Source of the DNA: Acidobacteriaceae bacterium
GTDB taxonomy: Bacteria > Acidobacteriota > Terriglobia > Terriglobales > Acidobacteriaceae
DNA: 64,000 bases
Direction: 5' to 3'
Assembly: GCA_025356095.1 (NCBI GenBank)
Contig: JANXUR010000018.1
Coordinates: forward strand, 1 to 64,000
Notes under the pieces: model-generated
The model's database searches: none
Seen by the model: the letters and a program-made list of their open reading frames with translations, nothing else
Told to the model about the DNA's origin: nothing
Program-made: the position numbers and the translations under genes
Part shown: piece by piece, positions 43,804-55,514 of the stretch
How positions within the stretch are numbered: position 1 is the first letter of the stretch
Layout: every line of letters begins with the position of its first letter

Positions 43804-44646
43804 CTAGTATGAGTGCGCGGCCTTGCGAATAGCGAGCAAGTTTTCCAGTAGTGGGCGCAGGTGCTCCAGCGGCAGGGCGTTGGCCCCGTCGGACTTCGCC
43901 TCGGCGGGGTTGTCGTGGACTTCCATGAAGATGCCGTCGATGCCCGCAGCAACTGCCGCGCGGGATAGCACGGGGATGAACTGCGGCTGGCCGCCGCTTA
44001 CCGCGCGTCCGTCGGCGGAACTGGCCGAGGGCAACTGCACCGAGTGGGTGGCGTCGAAGACCACGGGCGCATACTCGCGCAGAATGGCGAGCGAGCGCAT
44101 ATCCACCACCAGGTTGCCGTAGCCGAAACTGGAGCCGCGCTCGGTGAGAGAAACGCGCGGAGCGTGGCCAGCCTCTGTGGCTGCGTCGGTCACCTTTTGC
44201 ACCGCATGGCGCATGTCCCAGGGGGCAACGAACTGACCCTTTTTTACATTGACTGCACGCCCGCTGCGGCCAGCGGCCGCGAGCAGGTCTGTCTGGCGGC
44301 AGAGGAAGGCAGGGATTTGCAGGATGTCCACGGCTTCGGCAACGCGCGGGACGTCGGCAGATTCGTGCACATCTGTGATGACGGGAAGGTGAAATGTCTG
44401 CGCGACTTTGCGCAAGATGCGCGTGCCTTCGACGACGCCGGGGCCGCGAAAGCTATGCAGCGAGGTGCGATTGGCTTTGTCGTAGCTGGCCTTGAAGATG
44501 TAGGGTACGCCGAGGTCGCTGGTAACGCGGGTGATGGCTTCAGCCATTTTGAGCGCGTGGGCTTCGGACTCGATGACGCAGGGGCCGGCGATGAGGAACA
44601 GCTCAGATCCGCCGATGGAGATGGGGCCGAGGGGGAATGAGGTCAT
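43804..44646 (-). CDS. kdsA: 3-deoxy-8-phosphooctulonate synthase
   Basis: KdsA condenses phosphoenolpyruvate with arabinose 5-phosphate to give Kdo 8-phosphate for LPS. The 280-residue product matches family length, with FLIAGPCVIESEAHALKMAE, FKASYDKANRTSLHSFRGPG, PVITDVHESADVPRVAEAVD and LQIPAFLCRQTDLLAAAG. The Cys of LQIPAFLCRQ belongs to a motif found in both metal-dependent and independent types. It lies about 150 bases after pyrG on the same strand, a common pyrG-kdsA order. KdsC is in the window at 7938-8762; kdsD and kdsB are not. Confidence 0.96.
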   Translation of the reverse strand: MTSFPLGPISIGGSELFLIAGPCVIESEAHALKMAEAITRVTSDLGVPYIFKASYDKANRTSLHSFRGPGVVEGTRILRKVAQTFHLPVITDVHESADVPRVAEAVDILQIPAFLCRQTDLLAAAGRSGRAVNVKKGQFVAPWDMRHAVQKVTDAATEAGHAPRVSLTERGSSFGYGNLVVDMRSLAILREYAPVVFDATHSVQLPSASSADGRAVSGGQPQFIPVLSRAAVAAGIDGIFMEVHDNPAEAKSDGANALPLEHLRPLLENLLAIRKAAHSY

Positions 44647-44796
44647 ACAAGAAGTCTAAAGCATTCAAACTCGCTGGGAAAAACGTACCGAGAACCTTCA
44701 TGCTTGAATGCTCGCCCGCAGCGAACAAGCATGAAGGTTCGTGATACTCTTCCGGGTAAGCGAGACTCTTTCCCGTCGCGAAATGCACATCGCAGA

Positions 44797-47198
<2,402 letters not shown>

Positions 47199-47262
47199 AA
47201 GAATGAGAGTAACTGCCAGAGCGAGTGGTGGGCAACTGCGCGCCGCGCCCGGCGTGCAGGCA

Positions 47263-48141
47263 CTAATTGTCAATCAGCGCGTGGCGGATGGCGTGTACGG
47301 AGAGCGCTACACGGTTTTCCACCCCAACCTTGCGCATCAGTTTGGCGACATGAGCCTTGACGGTGCGTTCCTCTATGCGCAATTCCGCGCCAATTTCTCT
47401 ATTGGAATGGCCCGCCACCAGCAAGTGGAGAACTTGCCCCTCGCGATCAGTAAACTCACCGCCAGAGCCGCCAAATACACCGCACGGGGCCGCGCTGAGA
47501 CGCCCAACAATGGCAGTAAGCGCGGGGCGCGAGGCAGGATCGCCCGAGTGGATCGCACCTTCCAATAAATGCAATTCCGCAGGCGTAAATGCAGACTGGC
47601 CGGAGAGATTCGCGCAAGGCATGTCTGCCACACGATCCACTAGCTGCGACAAAACGCGGCGCGAGGCCCAGACACCGCCGCCGTGAACGGCATGAATGGC
47701 GCGCGCAAATTCTTCGGCGGAGCAGGAGTGGTCCACATAGCCTTTGGCACCACTCGCCAGCACTTGGATGATGTCTTCGTCCCGCAAACCAGCACCGGAA
47801 GCGAGGATGGGCAGGAACCGGCGCGAGGCCCGCACCTGCGCAATCGCCGAAAGTAGCGAAGCTTTGTAAGCGTCGCCCACGAGCAACAAATCTAGGGGAG
47901 CAACTCGGTGGGAAGCGCTGCTGATTGCGATTTCAGTTTCATAGTTCGCCGTGAGGGGAAGATTGGCAAGTTCGCTGAGCGAGACCAACCGCAAGGCAAT
48001 TGTCGCCTCTTCCTCCAGCAGGGAGCAAAGGCCAACAAAGCGCAGCGGGTCGCCTTCCATAACGGCAACCTGAACCACCTGCGGCGAGGATAGAATTGGG
48101 CGGGCGGTCTTGCTTTGGGCGCGGCCAGCAGCAGCGGTCAT
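47263..48141 (-). CDS. LuxR-family regulator with degenerate receiver domain
   Basis: A 292-residue protein. The N-terminal half resembles a response-regulator receiver (VQVAVMEGDPLRFVGLCSLL; SGAKGYVDHSCSAEEFARAI), but the phosphoacceptor position reads LDLLLVGDAY: a Gly stands where Asp is expected after strand 3. Phosphorylation in the normal way is therefore unlikely. The C-terminal LuxR HTH is intact (FTDREGQVLHLLVAGHSNRE then IGAELRIEERTVKAHVAKLM). A Gly/Ser-rich linker (CGVFGGSGGEF) joins them. AGGGGA lies just before ATG 48141. It may sense a ligand or partner protein instead of phosphorylation. The next gene (cupin) could be its target. Confidence 0.85.
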   Translation of the reverse strand: MTAAAGRAQSKTARPILSSPQVVQVAVMEGDPLRFVGLCSLLEEEATIALRLVSLSELANLPLTANYETEIAISSASHRVAPLDLLLVGDAYKASLLSAIAQVRASRRFLPILASGAGLRDEDIIQVLASGAKGYVDHSCSAEEFARAIHAVHGGGVWASRRVLSQLVDRVADMPCANLSGQSAFTPAELHLLEGAIHSGDPASRPALTAIVGRLSAAPCGVFGGSGGEFTDREGQVLHLLVAGHSNREIGAELRIEERTVKAHVAKLMRKVGVENRVALSVHAIRHALIDN

Positions 48142-48360
48142 ACTTCCCCTATCCAGAACGTGAAATGGATACGGCTGAGGGTAAGTCGCGGGGCAGCAAC
48201 ACCACGATTCCATTGTCACGCGCTAGGGAGCACCTGCCAATATCTCGCAGGTAATCGCATAAGGTGACTTGCCGAGTAGAGCCGCGCAGGCCCAGATATA
48301 CTGGCTGGGAACAACTCCGGAACATGCGCGTGAGGGCTAAGCGTGCAAGAAGGATGTGCA

Positions 48361-49671
48361 ATGCGATTCACCTTGCAATGCTGCTGGCGGCATATGATCC
48401 ACATCATGGCAGTACTGTTAGCTATGAGTGCTCCCACGGTGATCGCCTGCGGACAGGCCGCATCTACAGGCAATCCGGTGCGCGCACGCGACCTCGGCAT
48501 CCCTTTTGACGGCACACCAGGACCACTCAACGCGATTACCGATGTGAACGGCGTTGCAGTAGGACATACCACATTGATTGAAGGGTACGGCCCGCTGCAT
48601 GTGGGACAGGGGCCAGTGCGCACTGGAGTTACCGCCGTGCTGCCCAGGGGCCTTGGCGTCACGCCTCCTGTGTTTGCTGCGGTCTATTCGCTGAACGGCA
48701 ATGGCGAAATGACGGGCACACATTGGGTGGAAGAGAGCGGCCTGTTAGATGGTCCGGTAATGATAACGAATACGCACAGTGTCGGCGTAGTTCGTGATGC
48801 GGTGATCGCTTGGCGGGTAAAGAATGCGCCACCTGATCCGGAGGGCTACTGGTGGTCGCTGCCAGTGGTGGCGGAGACCTATGACGGTTACTTGAATGAT
48901 GTGAACGGATTCCATGTGAAGCCGGAGCATGTAACTACCACACTAGAAAACGCACATGGCGGCGCGGTGGAAGAGGGCAGCGTGGGCGGAGGCACGGGGA
49001 TGGTATGCCACGGGTTTAAAGGTGGCATTGGGACGGCGTCACGCAAAGTGACAGTTGGAGCGGGCAAAGATGCTTTGAGTTACACGGTGGGCGTGCTGGT
49101 GCAGTGTAACTACGGCGTTCCCTATGAGCTACGGATCGCGGGAGTGCCCGTAGGACATGAGCTAGCAACGCCGGGAGAGTGGCCGGCGGGCGCGAAGCAA
49201 GACAGTGCGCTTGCGGCGGACGGAACACTAGCCGCGCACGGTGGTTCGGGTGCCGGTTCGGGCGTCGGTTCTCGCGCGGGCCGAAGTGAAGTAGCGAAGG
49301 ACGTCGGCTCGATTATTGTGGTGGTGGCCACAGATGCGCCATTACTACCCAATGCGTTGAGGCGACTTGCACGACGAGTGCCGCTCGGACTGGGGCGGAA
49401 CGGCAGTTACTCCGGCGATGGGTCGGGCGATTTATTCATTGCATTTTCCACAGCGAATGACAATGCCGGCGAGATCAGCGGCGTGCAGAACGTGAAGATG
49501 CTAGGGCACGACGACATGGATCCGCTTTTTCTAGCGACGGTGCAAGCCACCGAAGAGGCCGTGATTAACGCATTGGTTGCGGGACGGGATATGACTGGCG
49601 TGAATGGACACAAAGTAATGGGACTGCCGCACGGGGAGACTACAGCGCTGATGAAAAAGTACGGGAGGTAG
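48361..49671 (+). CDS. P1-family (DmpA/BapA-like) peptidase, exported
   Basis: DmpA-family enzymes are self-cleaving N-terminal nucleophile peptidases that release N-terminal residues, in BapA types including beta-amino acids such as beta-alanine. The 436-residue product has a signal region (IHIMAVLLAMSAPTVIACG). The family start (LGIPFDGTPGPLNAITDVNG) and SVGGGTGMVCHGFKGGIGTA are present. The self-cleavage site is Gly-Ser in KDVGSIIVVVATDAPL, with Ser317 as the expected nucleophile. AAGGA lies six bases before ATG 48361. It converges (48-base gap) on an omega-amino acid catabolic cluster, which suggests it feeds beta-amino acids into it (inference). Confidence 0.9.
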   Translation: MRFTLQCCWRHMIHIMAVLLAMSAPTVIACGQAASTGNPVRARDLGIPFDGTPGPLNAITDVNGVAVGHTTLIEGYGPLHVGQGPVRTGVTAVLPRGLGVTPPVFAAVYSLNGNGEMTGTHWVEESGLLDGPVMITNTHSVGVVRDAVIAWRVKNAPPDPEGYWWSLPVVAETYDGYLNDVNGFHVKPEHVTTTLENAHGGAVEEGSVGGGTGMVCHGFKGGIGTASRKVTVGAGKDALSYTVGVLVQCNYGVPYELRIAGVPVGHELATPGEWPAGAKQDSALAADGTLAAHGGSGAGSGVGSRAGRSEVAKDVGSIIVVVATDAPLLPNALRRLARRVPLGLGRNGSYSGDGSGDLFIAFSTANDNAGEISGVQNVKMLGHDDMDPLFLATVQATEEAVINALVAGRDMTGVNGHKVMGLPHGETTALMKKYGR

Positions 49672-49718
49672 AGGCCGCCGCCCCAATGACTACCCCTCGG
49701 CTGAATATGACCCGACCG

Positions 49719-51011
49719 CTAGCCCCCCTGGGGCGCGACCGTCTTGATGGCAATCGCGATCGTGTCTATCGCGTGATCCATCTGACCTTTGGTGATGACA
49801 AGCGGCGGTTGCAGGCGGATGACGTTACCGTAAACACCGCCCACACCGACTAACACGCCAGCATCAAAGCAGGCTGCTTTGATAGCCTCAGCTTCCGCCG
49901 GGGCAGGAGTAGACTGGTCATCTTTTACTAGCTCAATGCCAATCATCAATCCTAAGCCACGAACGTCGCCAATCAGCGACTGCTGCGCTTGCAGTTCCCG
50001 CAGGCGATCCATGGCATAGTTGCCGGTTTCGGTAGCGCGAGCGCAGAGGTTCTCCCGCTCAATATAATTCAAATTTGCCAAGGCAGCCGCACAGCATACC
50101 GGATTGCCTCCGAAGGTGGAGAGGTGGTCACCGGGACGGAAAGCATCTGCAATTTCTGGGCGCGCCGTGAAGCCGGAAAGCGGAAACCCGTCGGCAATGC
50201 CTTTCGCCGTAACCATGATGTCTGGAGTAACACCGAAGTGCTCGATGGCGAACATCTTACCGGTGCGGGCGACGCCAGTTTGCACTTCGTCGCAGATAAA
50301 CAGAATGCCATGGCGGTCTAGCACCTGCTTGATTTCCTGAAAGTAATTCGGCGGTGGAACCAGAATACCGCCTTCACCCAAGACAGGCTCAGCAATGAAC
50401 GCAGCTACATCGCCGGCAGTGGAGTAACGTATTACATCATCCAGCATCTTTGCCCACTGGCGAGATGCTTCTTGGGGATCGTTTCGCCACGGCGACCGGT
50501 AAACATAAGGCCCCGGCAGAAAGTGGACACCGGTGACGTATGGGCCGCCGCGTCTCTTGCGTCCAGCGTTGCCAGTAACAGCCAGAGCAGTGGCAGAGCG
50601 TCCATGGAAGCTATAGTGCAGCGCAATATTTTCGTGCTTGCCAGTGTAGAGACGGGCCAATTTGAGCGCGCCTTCAATGGCCTCGGCACCACCATTGCCA
50701 AAGAACGTCTTGGACAATCCAGACGGCATCAGTTGGGCAAGCTTCTCAGCCAAGTCAGCGACAGGCGCTAAGTGGTAAAGATAGCTGCCGCAGTGGATGT
50801 ACTTATCAATTTGCGCCTTCGCGGCGGCGGCGACGTCAGGGTTCACATGCCCGGCATTTACCACCGAAATGCCAGCAAAGCAATCCAGATATTCACGACC
50901 AGCAACATTCGTGATCACGGCGCCGGAGGCCGTTGCCGGTTCGAGCGACGCCACTGACTTGACGAAGCCGGTCATCACGTAGTCACGATATTTTTGAGCA
51001 GTGCTTGCCAT
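49719..51011 (-). CDS. Class III aminotransferase, AGXT2/beta-alanine-pyruvate type
   Basis: A 430-residue PLP enzyme of class III. Motifs: FFGNGGAEAIEGALKLARLY, SFHGRSATALAVTGN, FICDEVQTGVARTGKMFA and the PLP-Lys motif DIMVTAKGIADGFPLSGF. The closing GVGGVYGNVIRLQPPLVIT is like the AGXT2 group, which uses beta-alanine, beta-aminoisobutyrate or alanine with pyruvate/glyoxylate. It would convert beta-alanine to malonate semialdehyde. MmsA, encoded 16 bases upstream, takes that product onward, so the pair makes biochemical sense. It is the last gene of the minus-strand cluster. Confidence 0.9.
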   Translation of the reverse strand: MASTAQKYRDYVMTGFVKSVASLEPATASGAVITNVAGREYLDCFAGISVVNAGHVNPDVAAAAKAQIDKYIHCGSYLYHLAPVADLAEKLAQLMPSGLSKTFFGNGGAEAIEGALKLARLYTGKHENIALHYSFHGRSATALAVTGNAGRKRRGGPYVTGVHFLPGPYVYRSPWRNDPQEASRQWAKMLDDVIRYSTAGDVAAFIAEPVLGEGGILVPPPNYFQEIKQVLDRHGILFICDEVQTGVARTGKMFAIEHFGVTPDIMVTAKGIADGFPLSGFTARPEIADAFRPGDHLSTFGGNPVCCAAALANLNYIERENLCARATETGNYAMDRLRELQAQQSLIGDVRGLGLMIGIELVKDDQSTPAPAEAEAIKAACFDAGVLVGVGGVYGNVIRLQPPLVITKGQMDHAIDTIAIAIKTVAPQGG

Positions 51012-51027
51012 ACAGTCGGTCTCCCCA

Positions 51028-52515
51028 CTAAAACTTGCGCGAGTGCTCCATTACCCACCGCTCCACTACTACTTTCTCCTGCGTGTAGAACTCAACGGCA
51101 TCACGCCCCTGCCCATGCAATACGCCGAAGAAACTGTCATTCCAGCCGCTGAATGGGAAATATGCCATTGGAGCTGCCACACCAATATTGATGCCGATAT
51201 TACCTGCGGGCGCCTCGTACCGAAACTTACGTGCAGCCGCTCCGCTCGAGGTAAACAGCGAAGCCTGATTGCCATACGGCGTACTACCTAGAATTCCCAG
51301 CGCCTCATCTATATCGCATGCGTGAACCAGACTCAGCACCGGACCAAATATTTCAGTATTCGTCAGCCTACTGTTCGCCGGGACCTCGTCCAGCACGGTA
51401 GGCGCAACAAAGTAACCGCTGCTACTCACCTGTGTCGGTTGCCGGCCATCCACCAGAATTTTCGCGCCATCGTCCTTGCCTGCGGCGATTAGTCCCTCAA
51501 TCCGCGATTGACTCTGCGGAGAAATCACTGGCCCCATTGTAGTAGTGACGTCCTGTCCAGGACCAGTGCGTATTTTGCCCGCTAGATCGAGGATCACGTC
51601 GCGAAACCGCCGTTGCGCGTCACCCACAGTTACCGCTACGGAGACTGCTAGACAACGCTGTCCGGCGCAGCCAAAAGCACTATCAGCAATAATGCGGCCC
51701 GCCGATTCCATGTCAGCGTCAGGAAGTATGACAACACAATTCTTCGCGCCTCCCTGACACTGCGCCCGCTTGCCCCGTTCAGCGGCGCGAATATACACGA
51801 GCCTCGCTACTCGAGTGGATCCCACGAAGCTAACCGCCTTCACCGCCGGGTGGTCAATGATGGCGTTTGCTGCCTCTTGACCGCCGTGCACCAGAGTCAC
51901 CACACCAGGCGGTAGCCCAATCTGTTCCATCAATTCAAATGCTCGCACCATGGTAAGTGGAACACGCTCGCTGGCCTTCAACACAAAGGTATTTCCACAA
52001 GCAATCGCATAAGGCAAGAACCAGAACGGAATCATCCCAGGGAAGTTAAAGGGAGTAATTGCTGCCACAACGCCCAGCGGCTGACGGATCATCATCTCGT
52101 CAATACCACTCGCCACATCTTCTAAGTTGTAGCCTTGCATCATGGTAGGGATGCCGCAAGCTACTTCGACATTCTCAATTGCGCGGCGAATCTCGCCGCG
52201 CGCCTCGGCCAAGGTCTTTCCATTCTCCAGCGTGATGAGCCCTGCAAGTTCATCCTGATGCGCTTCCAACAAATTCTTTAGCTTAAATAGGGGCTGAATG
52301 CGGTCTTCCGCAGGGGTGCGTCGCCATGAGGGATACGCCACGCCTGCCGCTTCGACGGCAGCGTTCACCTCATTCGCTGTGCACAGCGGGGTCTGAGCAA
52401 TGAGCTCGCCCGTGGCAGGATTGTGTACATCAAGCCAGCTACCGGTGGAAGGAGTGTGCCACCGCCCACCCACGAAGTTAGCGACTCTAATACAAGCAGG
52501 GGAAGCAGTGTTCAT
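51028..52515 (-). CDS. mmsA: CoA-acylating (methyl)malonate-semialdehyde dehydrogenase
   Basis: MmsA oxidises methylmalonate or malonate semialdehyde to propionyl- or acetyl-CoA with CO2 release. The 495-residue product has family markers: FVGGRWHTPSTGSWLDVHNP, FNFPGMIPFWFLPYAIACGN, SFVGSTRVARLVYIRAAERG, GGAKNCVVILPDADMES, and the catalytic Cys in FGCAGQRCLAVSVAV. The usual GAKNH reads GAKNC here. ATG 52515 has GGAG six bases ahead; an upstream in-frame start (52638) is not family-like. It sits upstream of the AGXT2-like aminotransferase, whose product is its expected substrate. Confidence 0.94.
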   Translation of the reverse strand: MNTASPACIRVANFVGGRWHTPSTGSWLDVHNPATGELIAQTPLCTANEVNAAVEAAGVAYPSWRRTPAEDRIQPLFKLKNLLEAHQDELAGLITLENGKTLAEARGEIRRAIENVEVACGIPTMMQGYNLEDVASGIDEMMIRQPLGVVAAITPFNFPGMIPFWFLPYAIACGNTFVLKASERVPLTMVRAFELMEQIGLPPGVVTLVHGGQEAANAIIDHPAVKAVSFVGSTRVARLVYIRAAERGKRAQCQGGAKNCVVILPDADMESAGRIIADSAFGCAGQRCLAVSVAVTVGDAQRRFRDVILDLAGKIRTGPGQDVTTTMGPVISPQSQSRIEGLIAAGKDDGAKILVDGRQPTQVSSSGYFVAPTVLDEVPANSRLTNTEIFGPVLSLVHACDIDEALGILGSTPYGNQASLFTSSGAAARKFRYEAPAGNIGINIGVAAPMAYFPFSGWNDSFFGVLHGQGRDAVEFYTQEKVVVERWVMEHSRKF

Positions 52516-52648
52516 TATTGACTCCAAAGGCAAATTCAGTACATTTTTCAGGAAGGCCAAGTCGCAGCACATAAGAGGAGGGGAGTCAGGCGCTGGTTCA
52601 CGATAGCGACTGATTGATTCCCCTCTCATCCCACGCACTCAGTTTGAA

Positions 52649-54013
52649 CTATACGATGACAAGAGGAGCATCCCTCTTAGTCTCTGAAACATGAGCGATC
52701 GCAGCCTCCATTACATCCAGTCCTTCGTGCAATTGTTCGTCGCTAAGAGTAAGCGGCATCAGCAGGCGCAAGATGTTGCCATAGCTACCGGCGCCTATCG
52801 TCACCAATCCCTTCTGATAGCACCGCTCCATAATGGCATTCGCCTCGTCCTTCGCTGGCTCCTTGGTGCGACGGTCTTTGACTAATTCGACAGCTTGCAT
52901 CGCGCCGAGTCCGCGAACATCGCCCACCATAGGAAATTGCGATTGCCATTTCTGAGCGCGATGCTGAAACACTTTCCCAATATGCTCTGCCTTCGCCAGT
53001 AGCGGCGTACGCTCGAAAATATCCATCACCGCGAGCGCTGCAGCGCAGGAGAGTGGATTGCCAGCGAAAGTCCCGCCCAGGCCGCCGACTCCGGGAGCAT
53101 CCATAATCTCTGCACGGCCGGTAACAGCGGCGAGAGGCATACCGCCACCAAGAGACTTAGCCGTAGTAATAACATCTGGTTCAATACCGTAGTGCTCGCA
53201 GGCAAACATCTTTCCAGTTCGCCCAAACCCGGATTGCACCTCATCTGCAATGAACAGAATTCCGTACTTGCGGCAGATGGCAAGCAACTCCGCAAAGAAT
53301 TCGGGCGGCGGCGCAATGAAGCCGCCTTCTCCAATTACTGGCTCAGCGATAATGGCGGCGACATTCTCCGCGGCGACCACTCGCTTAAAGGTATCTTCAA
53401 GATGATGAGCGCAGTATGCACTGCAATCTGGATATTGCTTGCCGTAGGAGCAGCGGTAACAGTAGGCGTAAGGAACGCGATACACCTCAGGGACGAAGGG
53501 ATCGAAGCCCGCTTTATAAGGATGCGTCTTACTAGTAAGCGTCATAGCCATATAAGTGCGACCATGGAATGCATCTTCAAAACAAATGATTCCCTTCCGC
53601 TTAGTAAAGGCGCGCGCCACCTTGATGGCGTTCTCTACCGCCTCGGCTCCAGTGGTAACCAGCATCGTCTTCTTAGCGAAAGCACCTGGCGTCAAAAGGT
53701 TCAGTCGCTCGCAAACTTCCACGTACCCTTCATATGCCAGCACGTTAAAACTTGTATGTAAGAACCGGTCAGCTTGCGCCTTCACTGCTGCAACCACCTC
53801 AGGAGCGCAGTGCCCAGTATTTACACTTCCAATTCCTCCCGCGAAGTCCAAAAGAACGTTGCCATCTACATCCTCCACCGCGACGCCATCAGCACGGGAA
53901 AGGAACAGCGGCGTTGAATGGAACGGGGCAATGGAGACTGCACGCTCGCGACGCTGCATGAGCGCTCGTGACCGCGGTCCAGGCATTTCAGTGCAAATTC
54001 GTATCGTGTTCAT
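52649..54013 (-). CDS. Class III aminotransferase, GABA aminotransferase-like
   Basis: A 454-residue PLP enzyme with the GabT pattern: VDGNVLLDFAGGIGSVNTGH, TGAEAVENAIKVARAFTKRK, AFHGRTYMAMTLTSKTHPYK, IADEVQSGFGRTGKMFACEH and PLP-Lys in ITTAKSLGGGMPLAAVTGR. It would move an amino group from 4-aminobutyrate (or a related omega-amino acid) to 2-oxoglutarate, giving succinate semialdehyde. A Cys-containing stretch (YCYRCSYGKQYPDCSAYCAH) is unusual and may bind metal or form a cluster-like site. ATG 54013 follows GAGG at a good distance. It lies 13 bases after the aldehyde dehydrogenase gene upstream. Confidence 0.9.
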   Translation of the reverse strand: MNTIRICTEMPGPRSRALMQRRERAVSIAPFHSTPLFLSRADGVAVEDVDGNVLLDFAGGIGSVNTGHCAPEVVAAVKAQADRFLHTSFNVLAYEGYVEVCERLNLLTPGAFAKKTMLVTTGAEAVENAIKVARAFTKRKGIICFEDAFHGRTYMAMTLTSKTHPYKAGFDPFVPEVYRVPYAYCYRCSYGKQYPDCSAYCAHHLEDTFKRVVAAENVAAIIAEPVIGEGGFIAPPPEFFAELLAICRKYGILFIADEVQSGFGRTGKMFACEHYGIEPDVITTAKSLGGGMPLAAVTGRAEIMDAPGVGGLGGTFAGNPLSCAAALAVMDIFERTPLLAKAEHIGKVFQHRAQKWQSQFPMVGDVRGLGAMQAVELVKDRRTKEPAKDEANAIMERCYQKGLVTIGAGSYGNILRLLMPLTLSDEQLHEGLDVMEAAIAHVSETKRDAPLVIV

Positions 54014-54026
54014 ACTAGACCTCGAA

Positions 54027-55487
54027 TCAATACCAACCAATAGGTTGTTCGTTGAGATTGACATGTACCTGCTTCACTTCGAGGTATTCATCCACACCGT
54101 GCGGACCAAGTTCCCGACCGAAGCCAGATTGTTTATAGCCTCCCCAAGGTGCCTCGACATATGTTGGCTGCATGTGATTCACCCACACTACACCGGCGCG
54201 CACGCCCTTAACCACACGGAAGGCCTTAAAGATGTCGCGCGTCCACACTGCTGCGGCCAGACCGTAAGGCGAATCGTTAGCGATCCGCACGGCATCCCGC
54301 TCATTCTCGAATGGAATGACAGTAGCAACCGGGCCAAATATCTCTTCCCGTGCGATTCGAGCAGAGTTATCCACGTCGTAGAAGATTGTGGGCTCCACAT
54401 AGTATCCTTTCGCAAACGCCACAGCCCGACCGCCTCCCGCAGCTAACTTCGCTTCCCTCTTACCCAGTTCCTGATAGTCGCGAACACGGTTATACTGATC
54501 TTTACTAACGAGGGGTCCCATCTTGGTTTCGCGATCCAGGGGCGACCCGAGACGAATGGTCTTTGCTTTTGCGGCCATCGCCTCTACAAACTTCGAATAA
54601 ATGGTTTTCTCAACCAAGATTCGGCTGCCCGCAGAACACACCTCACCCTGATTGATAAAAACGCCGAAGAGCGCACCGTCTATAGCATTTTCGAAGTCCG
54701 CATCTGCGAAGAAAATGTTTGGCGACTTACCGCCGAGTTCCAAGGTGACGCGCTTCAGGGTATCTGCGGCCGTCTTTACAATCATTTTGCCCACAGCAGC
54801 GCTCCCCGTGAACGCTATCTTATCTACGTCATGGTGAGCAACCAAAGGTGCTCCGGCTGCTTCGCCAAAGCCGGTAACAACATTCACCACGCCGGGTGGG
54901 AGGCCACATTCCTCAAACCACTCAGCAAGCTTCAAAAGAGTAAGTGGAGTCTGCTCAGCGGGCTTGATAACACAAGTGCAACCCGCTGCCAACGCTGGAG
55001 CCAGCTTCCATGCAGCCATGGTGAGCGGGTAGTTCCACGGGATAATTTGGCCTGCAACGCCCACTGGCTCTTTCAAGGTGAGGCTGATGGCATTATCCGG
55101 CACAGGATTTACCTGACCAGTAATTTTAGTAGCAAGTCCAGCATAGTACTCAAAGCAGGTGGCAGAGTCTGCCATATCGTACTCTGCTTCTACAATTGGC
55201 TTGCCACAGTTGCGCGCTTCCAGCTCCGCAAGGCTAGAGGACTCTGCGCGAATTTTTTCGGCAATGCGGAACAAGATACGACCCCGCTCCTGTGCGGTTG
55301 TTTCGCGCCAAGGGCCCACGTCGAAAGCGGCGCGCGCAGCCGCAACCGCAGCATCAACATCTACGGCATCTCCCGCTTGCGCATAAGCCAGAACTTCTTC
55401 CGTGGCGGGTTCAATTACAGGAAATATCTTCTGCGACGCACTGGGCACCCATTTCCCGCTGATGTACATTAAATATGTTTTCGGCAT
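54027..55487 (-). CDS. NAD(P)-dependent aldehyde dehydrogenase
   Basis: A 486-residue aldehyde dehydrogenase. Motifs: IIPWNYPLTMAAWKLAPALA (cofactor), ITELGG-type strand LELGGKSPNIFFADADFENA with the base Glu, and the nucleophile Cys in INQGEVCSAGSRILVE. Likely substrates are succinate semialdehyde, gamma-aminobutyraldehyde or 3-aminopropanal; the gene neighbourhood favours a semialdehyde or aminoaldehyde from omega-amino acids or polyamines. It is 27 bases downstream of the permease and 13 upstream of the GabT-like gene, so these are one operon. Confidence 0.92.
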   Translation of the reverse strand: MPKTYLMYISGKWVPSASQKIFPVIEPATEEVLAYAQAGDAVDVDAAVAAARAAFDVGPWRETTAQERGRILFRIAEKIRAESSSLAELEARNCGKPIVEAEYDMADSATCFEYYAGLATKITGQVNPVPDNAISLTLKEPVGVAGQIIPWNYPLTMAAWKLAPALAAGCTCVIKPAEQTPLTLLKLAEWFEECGLPPGVVNVVTGFGEAAGAPLVAHHDVDKIAFTGSAAVGKMIVKTAADTLKRVTLELGGKSPNIFFADADFENAIDGALFGVFINQGEVCSAGSRILVEKTIYSKFVEAMAAKAKTIRLGSPLDRETKMGPLVSKDQYNRVRDYQELGKREAKLAAGGGRAVAFAKGYYVEPTIFYDVDNSARIAREEIFGPVATVIPFENERDAVRIANDSPYGLAAAVWTRDIFKAFRVVKGVRAGVVWVNHMQPTYVEAPWGGYKQSGFGRELGPHGVDEYLEVKQVHVNLNEQPIGWY

Positions 55488-55514
55488 CCAACTTATCCTT
55501 CACAAAACTGCAAT

